Positions 1 through 9,700 of a DNA stretch of 37,711 nt are shown here, in pieces. The stretch's first letter is position 1. Each line of letters starts with the position of its first letter. This DNA comes from a virus, in IMG/VR virus record IMGVR_UViG_3300030382_004766, positions 1 through 37,711 of that record; one strand, written 5' to 3'. The translations under genes were made by a program, and so were the position numbers. Below the pieces are notes generated by a model. The model ran no database searches and had not been told where the DNA came from. It worked only from the letters and a program-made list of their open reading frames with translations.

Positions 1-98
1 CTGACCAATACCTAATAAAAGACTTAAGATTGGTTAAAAGAAGGGTGACTCAATCTGGGATTGCTATTATCTTTCCTGAGACAACGGATAAAAGGCAC
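1..98. repeat. Terminal overlap, left copy (circular assembly join)
   Basis: Bases 1-98 are identical to 37613-37710; the next base differs (T at 99, A at 37711). The large terminase frame continues across the join without a break, so the two copies represent the same locus read twice in a circular or circularly permuted molecule. A repeat just under 100 bases inside a coding gene fits an assembler k-mer overlap better than a genuine packaging repeat. A short direct terminal repeat is not excluded. Confidence 0.9.
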
Positions 99-266
99 TG
101 TGATTATGCCCCCGCTGTCGCCCGAGCTTTGGCTAAGTGGATATCCGATGTTAGGATTGAGCCGCCTAAGCCCGGAGAAGAAGGGTATAATAACTGGATT
201 TGTGACCGGATGCTGTCTCAGGAATTAGAAGAATTTAATTCCCCGGATGAATGGTGGGACAGATAA
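3..266 (+). CDS. terL: Terminase large subunit, C-terminal part
   Basis: This is the end of the large terminase that starts at 36253 and crosses the contig ends. The in-frame reading begins at base 3 with no stop upstream, so a TTG at 30 is an artefact of the cut and not a start. Joined through the 98-base overlap, the full protein is about 541 residues, normal for a phage TerL. This part covers the end of the nuclease domain and an acidic tail finishing with EWWDR. It is followed after 38 bases by a strong ribosome site and a small lysine-rich gene. Confidence 0.9.
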   Translation, partial: DQYLIKDLRLVKRRVTQSGIAIIFPETTDKRHCDYAPAVARALAKWISDVRIEPPKPGEEGYNNWICDRMLSQELEEFNSPDEWWDR

Positions 267-304
267 AATTTTAATGGTATATTGCCCGAGGGAGGATAAT
301 TAAA

Positions 305-409
305 ATGCCAGTAGTTGACGGAAAGCATTACCCCTATACGGACAAAGGGATGGTTGCGGCTTTAGCCGCTGCTGGGAAGAAAAAGAAAAAGAAGAAGAAG
401 GGGAAGTAA
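305..409 (+). CDS. Small lysine-rich phage protein (34 aa)
   Basis: The 34-residue frame starts at ATG 305, about nine bases after GGAGG (291-295), and ends in TAA overlapping the next ATG (TAATG at 407-411). Its N-terminus is MPVVDGKHYPYTDKG, followed by an alanine-rich turn and a run of eight lysines. Very short proteins with this layout are common beside the terminase and portal genes of short-tailed phages. Their role is not established; nucleic-acid binding is an inference from charge alone. The ribosome site and the tight coupling on both sides support the gene. Confidence 0.7.
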   Translation: MPVVDGKHYPYTDKGMVAALAAAGKKKKKKKKGK

Positions 410-954
410 TGGCTAGATATATCTTCGACGCTAAGGGAAATAAGCGAGAAGTAAAAGGACACAAGCACAGGTTCCGAAAAGTCCCAGACAATATGAAGGG
501 GCTCCCTGAAGAGTTAATCGGAACCGATATGGCAGACCCGGACAAAATTGATGTCCTGGACGCCCCACACGTAGTCGAGGGGATTGTTGACGACTACATG
601 GAAAAGCAGGACGCGCCGGAGAAAAAGAAACTTCGCTGCGCCCAGCCGGGGGAATACGTCCCACTTAGCCAGTGGGAGATTGACTGCGTTCGGATGCGAG
701 TCATCAAGACTTCTGTTGACCGGTACATTGAAGAAGCCAAGAGTGGCATTACTCCCAATTGGGGAGTGAAGCATCTTTGGTTCCCCGAGAACAACGTGAA
801 CCATTACGAATTGCGAGAAGGCAACCCACCGGGGGATAGCCAGCGCCCTAAGCATATGCGCCGGTTTCGAATCGAGATTGATATCTTATGTATCCCTGAA
901 ACCATCCAAGAGCTTTTAGACAAAGAGCAGGAACAGGAAGGGCTAGTAGCATGA
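409..954 (+). CDS. Hypothetical protein, late operon (181 aa)
   Basis: The start at 409 overlaps the stop of the upstream gene and has AAGGGGAAG as a ribosome site. The protein is basic at the N-terminus (KGNKREVKGHKHR) and acidic at the C-terminus (LLDKEQEQEG). I see no membrane segment, signal or catalytic motif. It lies between the terminase and portal, where head-assembly or packaging accessory proteins often sit. It ends in TGA, overlapping the next start by four bases (ATGA), so the two are probably translationally coupled. The function is unknown. Confidence 0.85.
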   Translation: MARYIFDAKGNKREVKGHKHRFRKVPDNMKGLPEELIGTDMADPDKIDVLDAPHVVEGIVDDYMEKQDAPEKKKLRCAQPGEYVPLSQWEIDCVRMRVIKTSVDRYIEEAKSGITPNWGVKHLWFPENNVNHYELREGNPPGDSQRPKHMRRFRIEIDILCIPETIQELLDKEQEQEGLVA

Positions 955-1211
955 CGCACAAAACCATTATGGAAGTTCTCCAGTGGGCCAGAGAAAATAA
1001 CGTGATGAAGATAAAGGTTGAAGGGGTCGAGGCGGAATTTGCCCCGGTGGCAGTAACCCCCGAAGACCTTGAATTGGCCGATAAGATGTATAATCAGCAT
1101 GAACTGAACTCGTACATCAACTCGACGCTGGAAGAGCAAGGCGAGCAGCAGAAAAAAGACGAAGCTCAAGAGCAAAAAGAGCGCGATGAAATGATGTACT
1201 ACTCTAGTTAA
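951..1211 (+). CDS. Small acidic hypothetical protein (86 aa)
   Basis: This begins inside the stop of the previous gene (ATGA overlap) and ends 11 bases before the portal start. The N-terminal half (HKTIMEVLQWARENN, then an IKVEGVEAEF strand) could fold as a small alpha/beta unit. The C-terminal half is rich in Glu, Gln and Lys and probably forms a helix or coiled coil. The function is not recognisable. Its place directly before the portal suggests a head or packaging accessory role, which is inference only. Confidence 0.8.
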   Translation: MTHKTIMEVLQWARENNVMKIKVEGVEAEFAPVAVTPEDLELADKMYNQHELNSYINSTLEEQGEQQKKDEAQEQKERDEMMYYSS

Positions 1212-1222
1212 AGGATGCTCTT

Positions 1223-3076
1223 ATGTTTTTTGGTGACGATAGAAAGCACTGGTGGCTGAACAAGTCCGATGTCTTCCGCTCGATTTTTGAAGTTGTTGAA
1301 CACTTGGACGAGAACCAGGTCTACCAGAGAGAAGCCAATCTTCACCATCTCCGGCTCTACTCTAACCGGATGGCGCAAGGGCTAAACTCCAGAGCCTACG
1401 CCTTGAACAGCGTGGGTGACCGGCTACGGCTAAATGTTATCCGTTCGGTTATCGATGCTGCCGTGGCGCACATTGCGACGAACCGACCGCGCCCCGAGTA
1501 CCTGACGATTGGGGGAGATTTCACTTTGCGGCAACGCGCTGAGTCATTGGGGAAGTTTATCAACGGGCAGTTCTACGCCACCGACCAGTACGCCATGAGC
1601 CTAGATGTCTTCAGGGATGCGGCAATCTTCGGAACCGGCATCGAGAAGATTTACGAGTACGACGATAAGATTCATGCGGAAAGAGTCTTCCCCAACGAAA
1701 TCTTGGTGGATGACCAAGAGTCTATGATGGGCGACCCTCGGAGCCTTTATCAGCATAAAGAAATTGTCAGAGAGGTCGCCGCTAGCATTTGGCCGAAATA
1801 CAAAACGAAACTCGAAGACGCCGACCTTATTCGAAACGATGACTATGTGACCCACCACGGAGTGACTGACTTAATTAGTTGCGTCGAAGCGTGGCACCTT
1901 CCTTCTACTCCGGGTGCTAAAGATGGGCGGCATGTGATCTGCGCGTCCAACGTTACCCTGGTGGATGAGCCATGGGACCGGGACAATTTTCCTTTCGCTA
2001 TCTTCCGATGGCAGAAATCCCCCTTGGGCTTTTGGGGCTCGGGGATTGCCGAGGAACTCTCCACCATTCAAGTGGAAATCAATTACATCGCTAAGAAGAT
2101 TCAAGACCACTTCACCGCGAGCGCTGGCCAAATGTGGATGAAGAAGGGCTCGGGAGTGGCTAATGGCTCAGTGACCAACAAGGTTTGGGCGATGAATACT
2201 TATCGGGAAGCTCCCCCAACTCTTCTCACCCCCAACCCGGTTAACCCGATGTTCCTGCAATATCTCGATACCCTCTATAGCCGAGCGTTTCAGCAGGTGG
2301 GGCTTTCGGAGATGGCAGCAACCTCGATTAAGCCAGCCGGGTTGAATTCAGGGCAGGCCCTTCGAACCTACAACGATATTGGTTCAAAGCGGTTTATGCA
2401 TGTTGGCCAGAATTGGGAGCGGTTCCACCTAGCCATTGCGGAGCAAATGAACGAAACCGCGAGAGCGATTACGGAGAACGGTGGTGGGGCAATCAAGGTA
2501 TTGGCCGCTGGAGACAAGTCGGTAGAGCAGATTAACTTCAAAGAAGTCTCTATCGAGAAAAATATGTACACCATGCGGTGCGCCCCGGTCTCGTACCTCG
2601 AAGGTACACCGGCAGGTAAAATTGCAGCACTCCGAGAGCTTGCCCAGGTGAGCCCCGAGTTTGCGTCAATGTCGGTTCACCTACTCGATATCCCCGATTT
2701 GGACAAAATAAGGTCACTTATAAACGCCCCATTGGACATCACAGACAAATTCATCGAGCGAATTCTGAAGGATGGGGAATTTAGGGCACCTGACCCGATG
2801 ATGAATCTCGATATGGCGCGGCAAAGAGCGACTTTAGCCCTTCTCCGTGCCGAAGTGGACAATACTCCCACCGACCGAGTGGAGCTTCTCCGCCGATGGA
2901 TTGTCCAGATTGATGAACTCCAGGCAATGGCCGAAGCTCCGCCGCCGATGATGCCTGGACCCGAAGGAATGCCACCCGACGCAATGGGGATGCCACCAGG
3001 CGCAGAAGGTCTGCCAATGGAACCGGCACCCCCCGGAGCCATACCACCAGGAGCTTTGCCCCCTGGACTAATGTAA
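1223..3076 (+). CDS. Portal protein
   Basis: This 617-residue protein would form the dodecameric portal at one capsid vertex, through which DNA is packaged and ejected. It has typical podovirus portal features: an N-terminal tract with VGDRLRLNVIRSVIDAA followed by TNRPRPEY, the FRDAAIFGTGIEKI segment, and a long central region with IQVEINYIAKKIQDH and LNSGQALR. The last 45 residues are low-complexity Pro/Met/Gly (PPGAIPPGALPPGLM), as often seen at portal C-termini. AAAGGATG lies before the start. Its position between packaging genes and the scaffold fits. I have no alignment, so the family is called from motifs and order. Confidence 0.9.
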   Translation: MFFGDDRKHWWLNKSDVFRSIFEVVEHLDENQVYQREANLHHLRLYSNRMAQGLNSRAYALNSVGDRLRLNVIRSVIDAAVAHIATNRPRPEYLTIGGDFTLRQRAESLGKFINGQFYATDQYAMSLDVFRDAAIFGTGIEKIYEYDDKIHAERVFPNEILVDDQESMMGDPRSLYQHKEIVREVAASIWPKYKTKLEDADLIRNDDYVTHHGVTDLISCVEAWHLPSTPGAKDGRHVICASNVTLVDEPWDRDNFPFAIFRWQKSPLGFWGSGIAEELSTIQVEINYIAKKIQDHFTASAGQMWMKKGSGVANGSVTNKVWAMNTYREAPPTLLTPNPVNPMFLQYLDTLYSRAFQQVGLSEMAATSIKPAGLNSGQALRTYNDIGSKRFMHVGQNWERFHLAIAEQMNETARAITENGGGAIKVLAAGDKSVEQINFKEVSIEKNMYTMRCAPVSYLEGTPAGKIAALRELAQVSPEFASMSVHLLDIPDLDKIRSLINAPLDITDKFIERILKDGEFRAPDPMMNLDMARQRATLALLRAEVDNTPTDRVELLRRWIVQIDELQAMAEAPPPMMPGPEGMPPDAMGMPPGAEGLPMEPAPPGAIPPGALPPGLM

Positions 3077-3085
3077 AGGAAAACC

Positions 3086-4033
3086 ATGAGCGAGCCAGAT
3101 TTAGCAGCAATTTTAGAGTCCGTTACCGAGGCAGGAGCAGAAGCCCCGGCAGTGGAGACTACACCAGAGCCTAGTCAGAATATGACTAGCCCACCGGAAA
3201 CACCCGCAGCCGAAGAAGCTCCACCGGCCGAAGCCCCCAAAGAACCGGACCAGTTCGACCGGTCCTGGGCAGCGATTAAGGCAGCGGAGAAGCGTAACTT
3301 AGCGGAACGCACCGAAGTTAAAGAGCAGCGCCGCCAAATGGAGAGCATGAAAGCCCAAATGGACTCCATGAAGGCTGAATTAGACCGATACCAAGGCGGA
3401 TTTAAGGAAAACCCCGTAGAATTCATCGAGAAACAAGGAATGACTTTCGATGATTTGGCTAAAAGGGTGATAAACGACGGCGCAGCCTCCCCTGAGGAGT
3501 TAATTCGTCGGAATTCTGACAGGAGTACGTCAGAAATCCAACAATTAAGACAAGAATTGGCGCAGCAGCGTGATATCATTCAAGAACAAACTAACGAACG
3601 CTACGTTCGGGAATACCAAAAAGACGTAAACTCGGTTCTTCAAGGTGAAGAGTTTGAGCTTTTACGCGGGTACCCCGATAGTGAGACCCTTATCTTTAAC
3701 CTGGCTTCGATGCACGCCACCGACCAGGGAGAAGTGTTGACACCAACTGATGCTGCCCGTAGAATTCAAAGTGAATTAACGGAGCAGCTAAAAAGCTTAT
3801 CTAAAAATGAAGCAGTGCGACGACTGCTTGGGTTCCAGGGCGAACCCGTTGAATCAAAGAGCGCAGTAGTACCAGCCACAAGCAATCCCGGCGAACAATC
3901 AAAACCACAAACTTTGACTAACGCACTCGCAGCTACGCCTGCAGCAGAAGTGCCTGACATGTCGAAAATGTCGGAGTACGAGCTATTAAGGGAGGCAGCG
4001 AAGTTGATTCCGTCTGATACTTGGACGGATTAG
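3086..4033 (+). CDS. Scaffolding protein
   Basis: This 315-residue protein sits between portal and capsid, the usual place for the internal scaffold that guides capsid assembly. It is Ala/Pro/Glu-rich at the start (residues 10-55), then becomes a long charged helix with heptad-like repeats (EQRRQMESMKAQMDSMKAEL) and a second coiled segment (IQQLRQELAQQRDIIQEQ). Strong bias, acidity and predicted coiled coils are typical of scaffolds. The C-terminus (SEYELLREAAKLIPS) may be the helical capsid-binding end. GGAAA precedes the ATG. The call rests on composition and gene order. Confidence 0.85.
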   Translation: MSEPDLAAILESVTEAGAEAPAVETTPEPSQNMTSPPETPAAEEAPPAEAPKEPDQFDRSWAAIKAAEKRNLAERTEVKEQRRQMESMKAQMDSMKAELDRYQGGFKENPVEFIEKQGMTFDDLAKRVINDGAASPEELIRRNSDRSTSEIQQLRQELAQQRDIIQEQTNERYVREYQKDVNSVLQGEEFELLRGYPDSETLIFNLASMHATDQGEVLTPTDAARRIQSELTEQLKSLSKNEAVRRLLGFQGEPVESKSAVVPATSNPGEQSKPQTLTNALAATPAAEVPDMSKMSEYELLREAAKLIPSDTWTD

Positions 4034-4045
4034 GGATTTTAAAAA

Positions 4046-5305
4046 ATGGCAACTACTGTCACCAATTTCGACGCAGCGTTGAAGCAGATTTACTCTGCTA
4101 GCAACCTAGCCAAAACAACTCTTTCTCGACGACCCTTATTGGCAATGCTTCCTAAGCGTTCCGATTTCGGTGGTCGCAATATGCCTATTGTAAATGTTTA
4201 CGGTGACCCGCAAGGTCGAAGTGCAAGCTTCGGAAATGCTCAGGGTACCACCGGAACAGCACCATCTAACCAAGTTAGTGTGGATGACTTTCTCTTAACC
4301 CGAGTTTCAAACTACTCGATTGCACAAGTCGGTTCAGAGGCGGCGGAAGCTTCTAAAGGCGATGCAATGGCTTTCCTTCAAGCTTTGAAGGCAAGCATTG
4401 ACGGAGCGATGAACTCTCTGTCTAACTCGATTGAGACTCAGCTTTTCCGAAGCGGTACCGGTTCCATTGGCACGGTAGGGGCCATCGATCCCGATAGTGA
4501 TGGGAGTACCACTCTCGCGGCTCTTGGCGAAGAAGAAGACATTGCCAACTTTGATGTTAACCAGGTACTGGTTTTTAGTGCTACCGATGGAAGCAGCCTT
4601 AGAGCGGGTACGCTTGTCGTCAGTGCCGTTAACCGAAGCCTGGGAAGGGTTACAGTCGGCGCTGCGTACAGCACCGTGACAACTGACGGTGACTTTATTT
4701 ACGCACAGGGGGATGCGGCAGACGGGGGGTCTAACGTTTGTATTAGTGGGCTTTCCGCTTGGATTCCCTCCGCTGCGCCTGGCGGCGGCGATTCTTTTTT
4801 CGGTGTAAACCGTTCAGTGGATTCACGGCTTTATGGTCAGTATACTGACCAAAGTTCAGCGGATATCGAGGACGGGCTAATTACTGCCGGTTCTCTTTCT
4901 GCCCGAGTTGGTGGAAATCCAAATGTTGCATTCATTAACCACGTTCAGCAACGTAGTTTGATTCAGAACCTTCACAACTCACAGAATTACCAAACCGTGA
5001 ATGCGACTACCCACAAAGGGCTAGTTTCTGACATTGGTTTTCGTTCTGTAGCCATCCAAGGCGACACTGGTGCAATTAACGTCGTAGCCGCAAACAAGTG
5101 CCCCGCCGAAAGTGGCTTCATGCTTGAAATGGATAAGTGGATTTTAGCGACTCTAGGTGAGCCGGTGAAGTTCTTAAATCTTGATGGTAACCGAATCTTG
5201 CGTTCTGCCACGGCAGATTCAGTAGAAGCGCGACTTGCTTTCCGAGGAAACTTGGGCTGCAAGGCACCTATCTACAACGTGCGAATTCTGATGCCAGCAG
5301 TTTAA
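4046..5305 (+). CDS. Major capsid protein, HK97-like
   Basis: This 419-residue protein follows the scaffold and precedes the tail adaptor, the standard capsid position. The N-terminal helix (FDAALKQIYSASNLAKTTL) and the C-terminal segment with GFMLEMDKWILATLGEPVKF and SVEARLAFRGNLGCKAP resemble capsid proteins of short-tailed phages with the HK97 fold. A middle stretch rich in Asp, Ser and Thr (roughly residues 140-230) looks like an inserted beta domain. There is no frameshifted extension after the stop. The gene has no separate protease neighbour, consistent with a scaffold-driven head. Confidence 0.9.
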   Translation: MATTVTNFDAALKQIYSASNLAKTTLSRRPLLAMLPKRSDFGGRNMPIVNVYGDPQGRSASFGNAQGTTGTAPSNQVSVDDFLLTRVSNYSIAQVGSEAAEASKGDAMAFLQALKASIDGAMNSLSNSIETQLFRSGTGSIGTVGAIDPDSDGSTTLAALGEEEDIANFDVNQVLVFSATDGSSLRAGTLVVSAVNRSLGRVTVGAAYSTVTTDGDFIYAQGDAADGGSNVCISGLSAWIPSAAPGGGDSFFGVNRSVDSRLYGQYTDQSSADIEDGLITAGSLSARVGGNPNVAFINHVQQRSLIQNLHNSQNYQTVNATTHKGLVSDIGFRSVAIQGDTGAINVVAANKCPAESGFMLEMDKWILATLGEPVKFLNLDGNRILRSATADSVEARLAFRGNLGCKAPIYNVRILMPAV

Positions 5306-5326
5306 TATAGTTTAGGGGAGGTCATA

Positions 5327-6019
5327 ATGGCTAGTGCAGCCACATTAAGTGACTTACGCGCACGAGCGTTAGACTACGCCGATATGACCGGCTCTAACTT
5401 CCCCGTTGAGGCGAGAGTTAATGATTACATTAACTCCGCCGCTTCGGAGATGTACGACATCCTGGTTAATGCTTATGAGGACTACTTTTTAAGCACTCAA
5501 AGCATCACCTTAGTTGCAGGGACAGAAAACTATGCTCTCCCTTCTGACTTCTATAAAGCGAAGCGTGTTTATTATACTACTGGCGGTCGCCGCTTTTCTA
5601 TCCACCCTTTTAATCTAGAGACGTTGGACGGGGCTAAGACGAGCCCTCTGACATCTGGAACCGCCGAGCTTTGGTATGTCCCCGAGATGTCTTTGATGAC
5701 ATCCGACTCGGACACCATTTCAAGCATCATTCCTCCCATGATTAAGGGCTGGCCGGATTACATCGCCCTAAGTGCGGCTATCCGGCTTCTGATTCGAGAA
5801 GAATCAGACCCTTCTGCTTTGATGAGGGAAAAGGCAATGATGCAGGACCGCTTACTCTCTATGGCAGAGCCAAGGGACGCGGGGATCCCTGACTCGATTC
5901 AAGACATCGGCCATCGGTGGAACGATGTCGGGTTCGCCTATGACCCCGGAGCTTTTTTAATGCGCTATCGAATAATGGGGTCGAATATTAAGTTTATCCA
6001 ATACGACGCGGGGGTCTAA
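5327..6019 (+). CDS. Tail adaptor / head-tail connector (gp11- or gp4-like)
   Basis: The 230-residue protein starts after AGGGGAGG with a spacing of about six bases. It begins with LSDLRARALDYADMTGSNFP and EARVNDYINSAASEMYDIL, followed by strands such as YALPSDFYKAKRVYY. This helical start followed by a beta region is seen in adaptors that bind under the portal of T7-like and P22-like phages. It directly follows the capsid gene, as gp11 follows gp10 in T7. The next gene starts with GTG immediately after its stop, so the two are coupled. Confidence 0.75.
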   Translation: MASAATLSDLRARALDYADMTGSNFPVEARVNDYINSAASEMYDILVNAYEDYFLSTQSITLVAGTENYALPSDFYKAKRVYYTTGGRRFSIHPFNLETLDGAKTSPLTSGTAELWYVPEMSLMTSDSDTISSIIPPMIKGWPDYIALSAAIRLLIREESDPSALMREKAMMQDRLLSMAEPRDAGIPDSIQDIGHRWNDVGFAYDPGAFLMRYRIMGSNIKFIQYDAGV

Positions 6020-6475
6020 GTGGCGAAAACGAATAAGAACAGTAAAGCAGCCTGTAGGAAGATAAAGAACTCTCAAGTCGCACTAGAACTGCGGCTAAAA
6101 GGGTTTAGCTACAATAAGATTGCCGATACCATGGGGCTCTCTGCTGCGTACGCCCATAAACTCGTTGAAGACGAGCTTAGGCGTTGCCGCGAGATGACCG
6201 CCGAGACTCGGGACCAGATTAAAGAGCAAGAGCTGATGCGGCTCGACCGGCTTTTGGAACAAGCCAGGGAGCACCTTTTAAAAGGGTGGTGTACTAAAAC
6301 CGCTAAAATCTTACTCGATATCCAATCCAGACGAACCCTTTATCTCGGGCTCGATGACGCTGTTTCGAGAGTCGAGATTTCTACCATCGATAAGCTGTCC
6401 GATAATGAGATTAGGGACCGCGCCATGGAATTGCTGCAGGTTGAAGTATTGTCTCAACCTGAGACAGAGCATTGA
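6020..6475 (+). CDS. HTH protein, candidate terminase small subunit
   Basis: GTG start directly after the stop of the adaptor gene; 151 residues. Residues 20-55 (LELRLKGFSYNKIADTMGLS, then AAYAHKLVEDEL) form a clear helix-turn-helix of the kind found in small terminases and resolvase-type DNA-binding proteins. A long helix follows (EQELMRLDRLLEQAREHLL). This two-part layout is typical of TerS, which recognises the packaging site and feeds DNA to TerL. No other TerS candidate lies near the terminase. The gene is far from terL, so a regulatory role is possible. It ends in TGA, one base before the next ATG. Confidence 0.5.
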   Translation: MAKTNKNSKAACRKIKNSQVALELRLKGFSYNKIADTMGLSAAYAHKLVEDELRRCREMTAETRDQIKEQELMRLDRLLEQAREHLLKGWCTKTAKILLDIQSRRTLYLGLDDAVSRVEISTIDKLSDNEIRDRAMELLQVEVLSQPETEH

Positions 6476-6476
6476 G

Positions 6477-6785
6477 ATGGAGCCCTGGAAGCGAGTTACT
6501 ACCGGCGACCCTGTAATTGAAGAATTGCAGGACAACGCCGAACCTATAATGAAGCGCGTTGAGGGGGCGTTTTTGCTGGATGGTGTTTTAATTAAAAAAC
6601 AAACCATCGGAACCTCGCCTGTTGTGGTCAACCATGGTCTCGGAAGACCTCCACAAGGGTTCATTGTGATAAGAAGAAGAGCCAATCAGCAGGTTTGGGA
6701 CTTACAGGATATTAATAAAAATACCTCTCAGACGCTGGTGTTAATTGCTGGCGGTGATGTTGAAATAGACTTGTGGGTGTTTTGA
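6477..6785 (+). CDS. Small virion-associated protein (102 aa)
   Basis: I chose ATG 6477, one base after the upstream stop; a longer frame from 6354 would overlap the HTH gene by over 100 bases. The central beta stretch (VVVNHGLGRPPQGFIVIRRR, then a hydrophobic C-terminal strand ending IDLWVF) resembles small beta-rich structural proteins of short-tailed phages in which a GFIV core precedes a C-terminal aromatic strand. Its stop TGA overlaps the start of the large tail protein (TGATG), implying coupled synthesis. A tail or fibre-attachment role is inferred. Confidence 0.65.
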   Translation: MEPWKRVTTGDPVIEELQDNAEPIMKRVEGAFLLDGVLIKKQTIGTSPVVVNHGLGRPPQGFIVIRRRANQQVWDLQDINKNTSQTLVLIAGGDVEIDLWVF

Positions 6786-9700
6786 TGGCGCTACAAAAGC
6801 AAATGTACTCTATCCCGTTTACGGGAGGTCTGGACGAAAAGGCATCGGATAAGCACCTCCAGCCTCCGAAACTCGATATTTGCGACAATGGCAAGTTCAG
6901 TAAAAATGGGCAGGTGCAGAAGCGGAATGGGTTTACCAGGCTAGCCAACACAAGCTTTATTGGCGGTTCGGCAAGTACTGTCGGTGCGTCCGTTCAGTGC
7001 GCTAGCTACCGAGATGAAAAGCTTATCTTCGATGGGAACAATGCTTACACCCGGTCTGCCAGTGGAACGTGGGTGGACAAAGGGCGCATAACCGGCTGCA
7101 CCTTCAAAGACACCACTGCTTTTAATAATGACGCCATGACGAGCGGCCAACTGGCTGCAGCATCAGCAAATGGCTATCGCGTGGAGTCATGGGCAGAGAC
7201 AGATACGGACACCGCAATTGTCCCCTTTCTGGCGACTAGCATAACTTATCAGATTTACACGCGAGTAGTTGATGAAGCTACCGGCGTTGTGGTGGTCCCT
7301 AAGACAAGGATTACCCCCGCTGCTGGCATTGTTGTGACTAAAGCTCATGCCCAAAATGACGATAGCAATTACCTGAACCCCCAAGTTCAAGCGGTGACGA
7401 TGGGGGATTATGTATTTGTCCTTTTTTGCGACTGTCAGCAGCACGACCCGAAGGTAAATGTAACATCGATTTCGGCAGGCAGTGGGACAATTCGGGTCAA
7501 TTGCGATGCAGCACACAACTACCTTTATCAGGACGTAATCACGCTGGCGGGCAGCACAGGGTACGACGGCAATTATATTGTTACGGCAATTGACAGCGCA
7601 ACAGGCTTTCAGGTTGCTGCCAGCTTTTCTGCTACTGGAACCGGAACCAGCACCGTAAAGCAGACCTACAGCAGTGGAATGGTAAACGGTGTTCACGCTA
7701 TTGCGATTAACACTGCAAACGATATAGCGGCAGGGCTCACCCCCACTGCTTTGGCGAACTTCAATTCTCCGGCTTTTTATGTGAACGGGGTCTACCCTCT
7801 TTTTTCGGTCGCCTATGCGGATAACTCAACGACGAGCGCAGGGACCGAGAAGGCCGCTGTCTTCAGGTTTAATACTGCGCCAATTAATGATGCTGCCGCA
7901 ACGGTTCCATCCTATCGACTCGATTACTTTGAAGAAGCCAGCGGAGTTTTTCAGGAATGGGAAGACACGCAGCCCGGATACCGAGGGAGAAATACCCCCA
8001 TTCTCCCGGCTGACCGAGTGGCCTACTTTCAGGCTTCTAAGGCAGGGCATAGCGACACAGACAGAACCCTTAGCCATATCGCCTTGAACGCGATTGACGC
8101 CGACGACCGATTAATGATTGCGGCGACTTTCGAGGAGTCAGGGACTCCCACCAACCCCGAAGTCCGGGTGAAGATGTACACAGACTCATTGGGGACAACG
8201 GGTGCAGCGGTTACTGACCTTGCCCAAAGCTCTCAGTGCTTAATCTCGGGTAGCTTTTTAAAGCAGTTAACCGGGACAGATCTTCAATTTGTTTGGACGG
8301 GGCAAGCCATCACCGAGGGGAGTGCCGTTGCCCCAGACTCAGGGCAAGCGGCAGACCACGCACTCTGGAAAGGGGAGATCACCACCACTGGGACCGTTAA
8401 ATCTCAGATAATCGTAAAGCACTTTACGACCCTCACATCCGACCTCTTTTCCTATAATGGGAAAATCTACTTCGGGGCGACCTACGCCATTACCCCAAAT
8501 GCTTCTTTTTACTCTGGAGGCGGCGACTTTACGTTTGTGAACTTCCTTTCGTCTATCAATCTGATTAGCGATACGGATGGGAATATCATTGCGACAGGCG
8601 GCACAGGGCTCGCTGGCAATTGCGCTTCCACCGATTGGTTGCCAAATGCCGTAGACGACAGAACCATGTTCTGGAACGTCAGTCGAGTTACTGCGATTTC
8701 TGCGTCCAAGTTTTCCTTTGGGTCAGCTAGGTTTTCCGGGGTGTCCGAAGGCGGAAACGCTGTCTATCAGGCTAAAAGCATTTTCAACCCGTCCTATTCT
8801 GAGATTGACTTCCTCCCCGCTAGAAACCTCCCCACCGCCGAAGGCAGCGGCTCTCTTCTTTTGTGCGGTGGGCTCCTGTGGGAATACGGCGGCGACGCCA
8901 TGAAAGAGAACGGCTTTCTTACCTATCCTCAGACTACGGATGTGATCACTAGTTACGCGATTACGGCAGTCGGAGACGCGGGAGGCGGCAGTAGCGTCTT
9001 CCAGATAAATACGACCACTCCCCACGGATTAGAGGTGGGTGACACGGTGCAGATTACAGGGACCAGTCACTACGACCAAGCCGACGCAGTGATAACCGTA
9101 ATCGATAACGCCACTAACACTTTTACGATTGTAGATGCTTTTGTAGCTACTGATACCGGAGTGGTGGCTTTAACGGGCGGAGTTCTTGGCGTTGGCGCGT
9201 ACACGTACAAGATCATCTATGAATGGGTTGGAGCCAATGGGGATATTCAAAGGTCGTACCCTTCCGATGGGGAGACCGCTGAAATAGATGCTGGAACAGT
9301 CACCGGGACAACTGGCCGCGTTCGATTAAAGGTTTACACGCCGCAGTGGACTCAAAAGTCACTAGCTAATGGGGTGAGCAATCCAACGATTGTTCTCTAT
9401 AGAACAGCTTTAGGAGGGTCTACCTTCTACAGGGCCGCAGCGGCACCAGTGGACTTTTCCGAAGCCGGGTCATCGTCAACGCAAACTTTGGACGATGGCT
9501 TAATTGGTAATTCGGCAATAGAGGACAACGAGCACATTTACTCGACCGGCGATGCTGGCGATGTCTTCGGGAATATGGCTCCTCCCTGCTCTACCGATAT
9601 CGTAGTACACAAAAACAGAGTGTTTTTGGCGATTAACGATGGCTCCGTTTGGTATTCAAAAAAGCTAGCCCCTAAGCGCGGAGTGGAATTCTCTGACCTT

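Noticed and set aside
1-98. True packaging direct terminal repeat
   Set aside because: The repeat is inside the terminase coding frame and close to an assembly k-mer length, so an assembly overlap is the simpler reading, though not proven.
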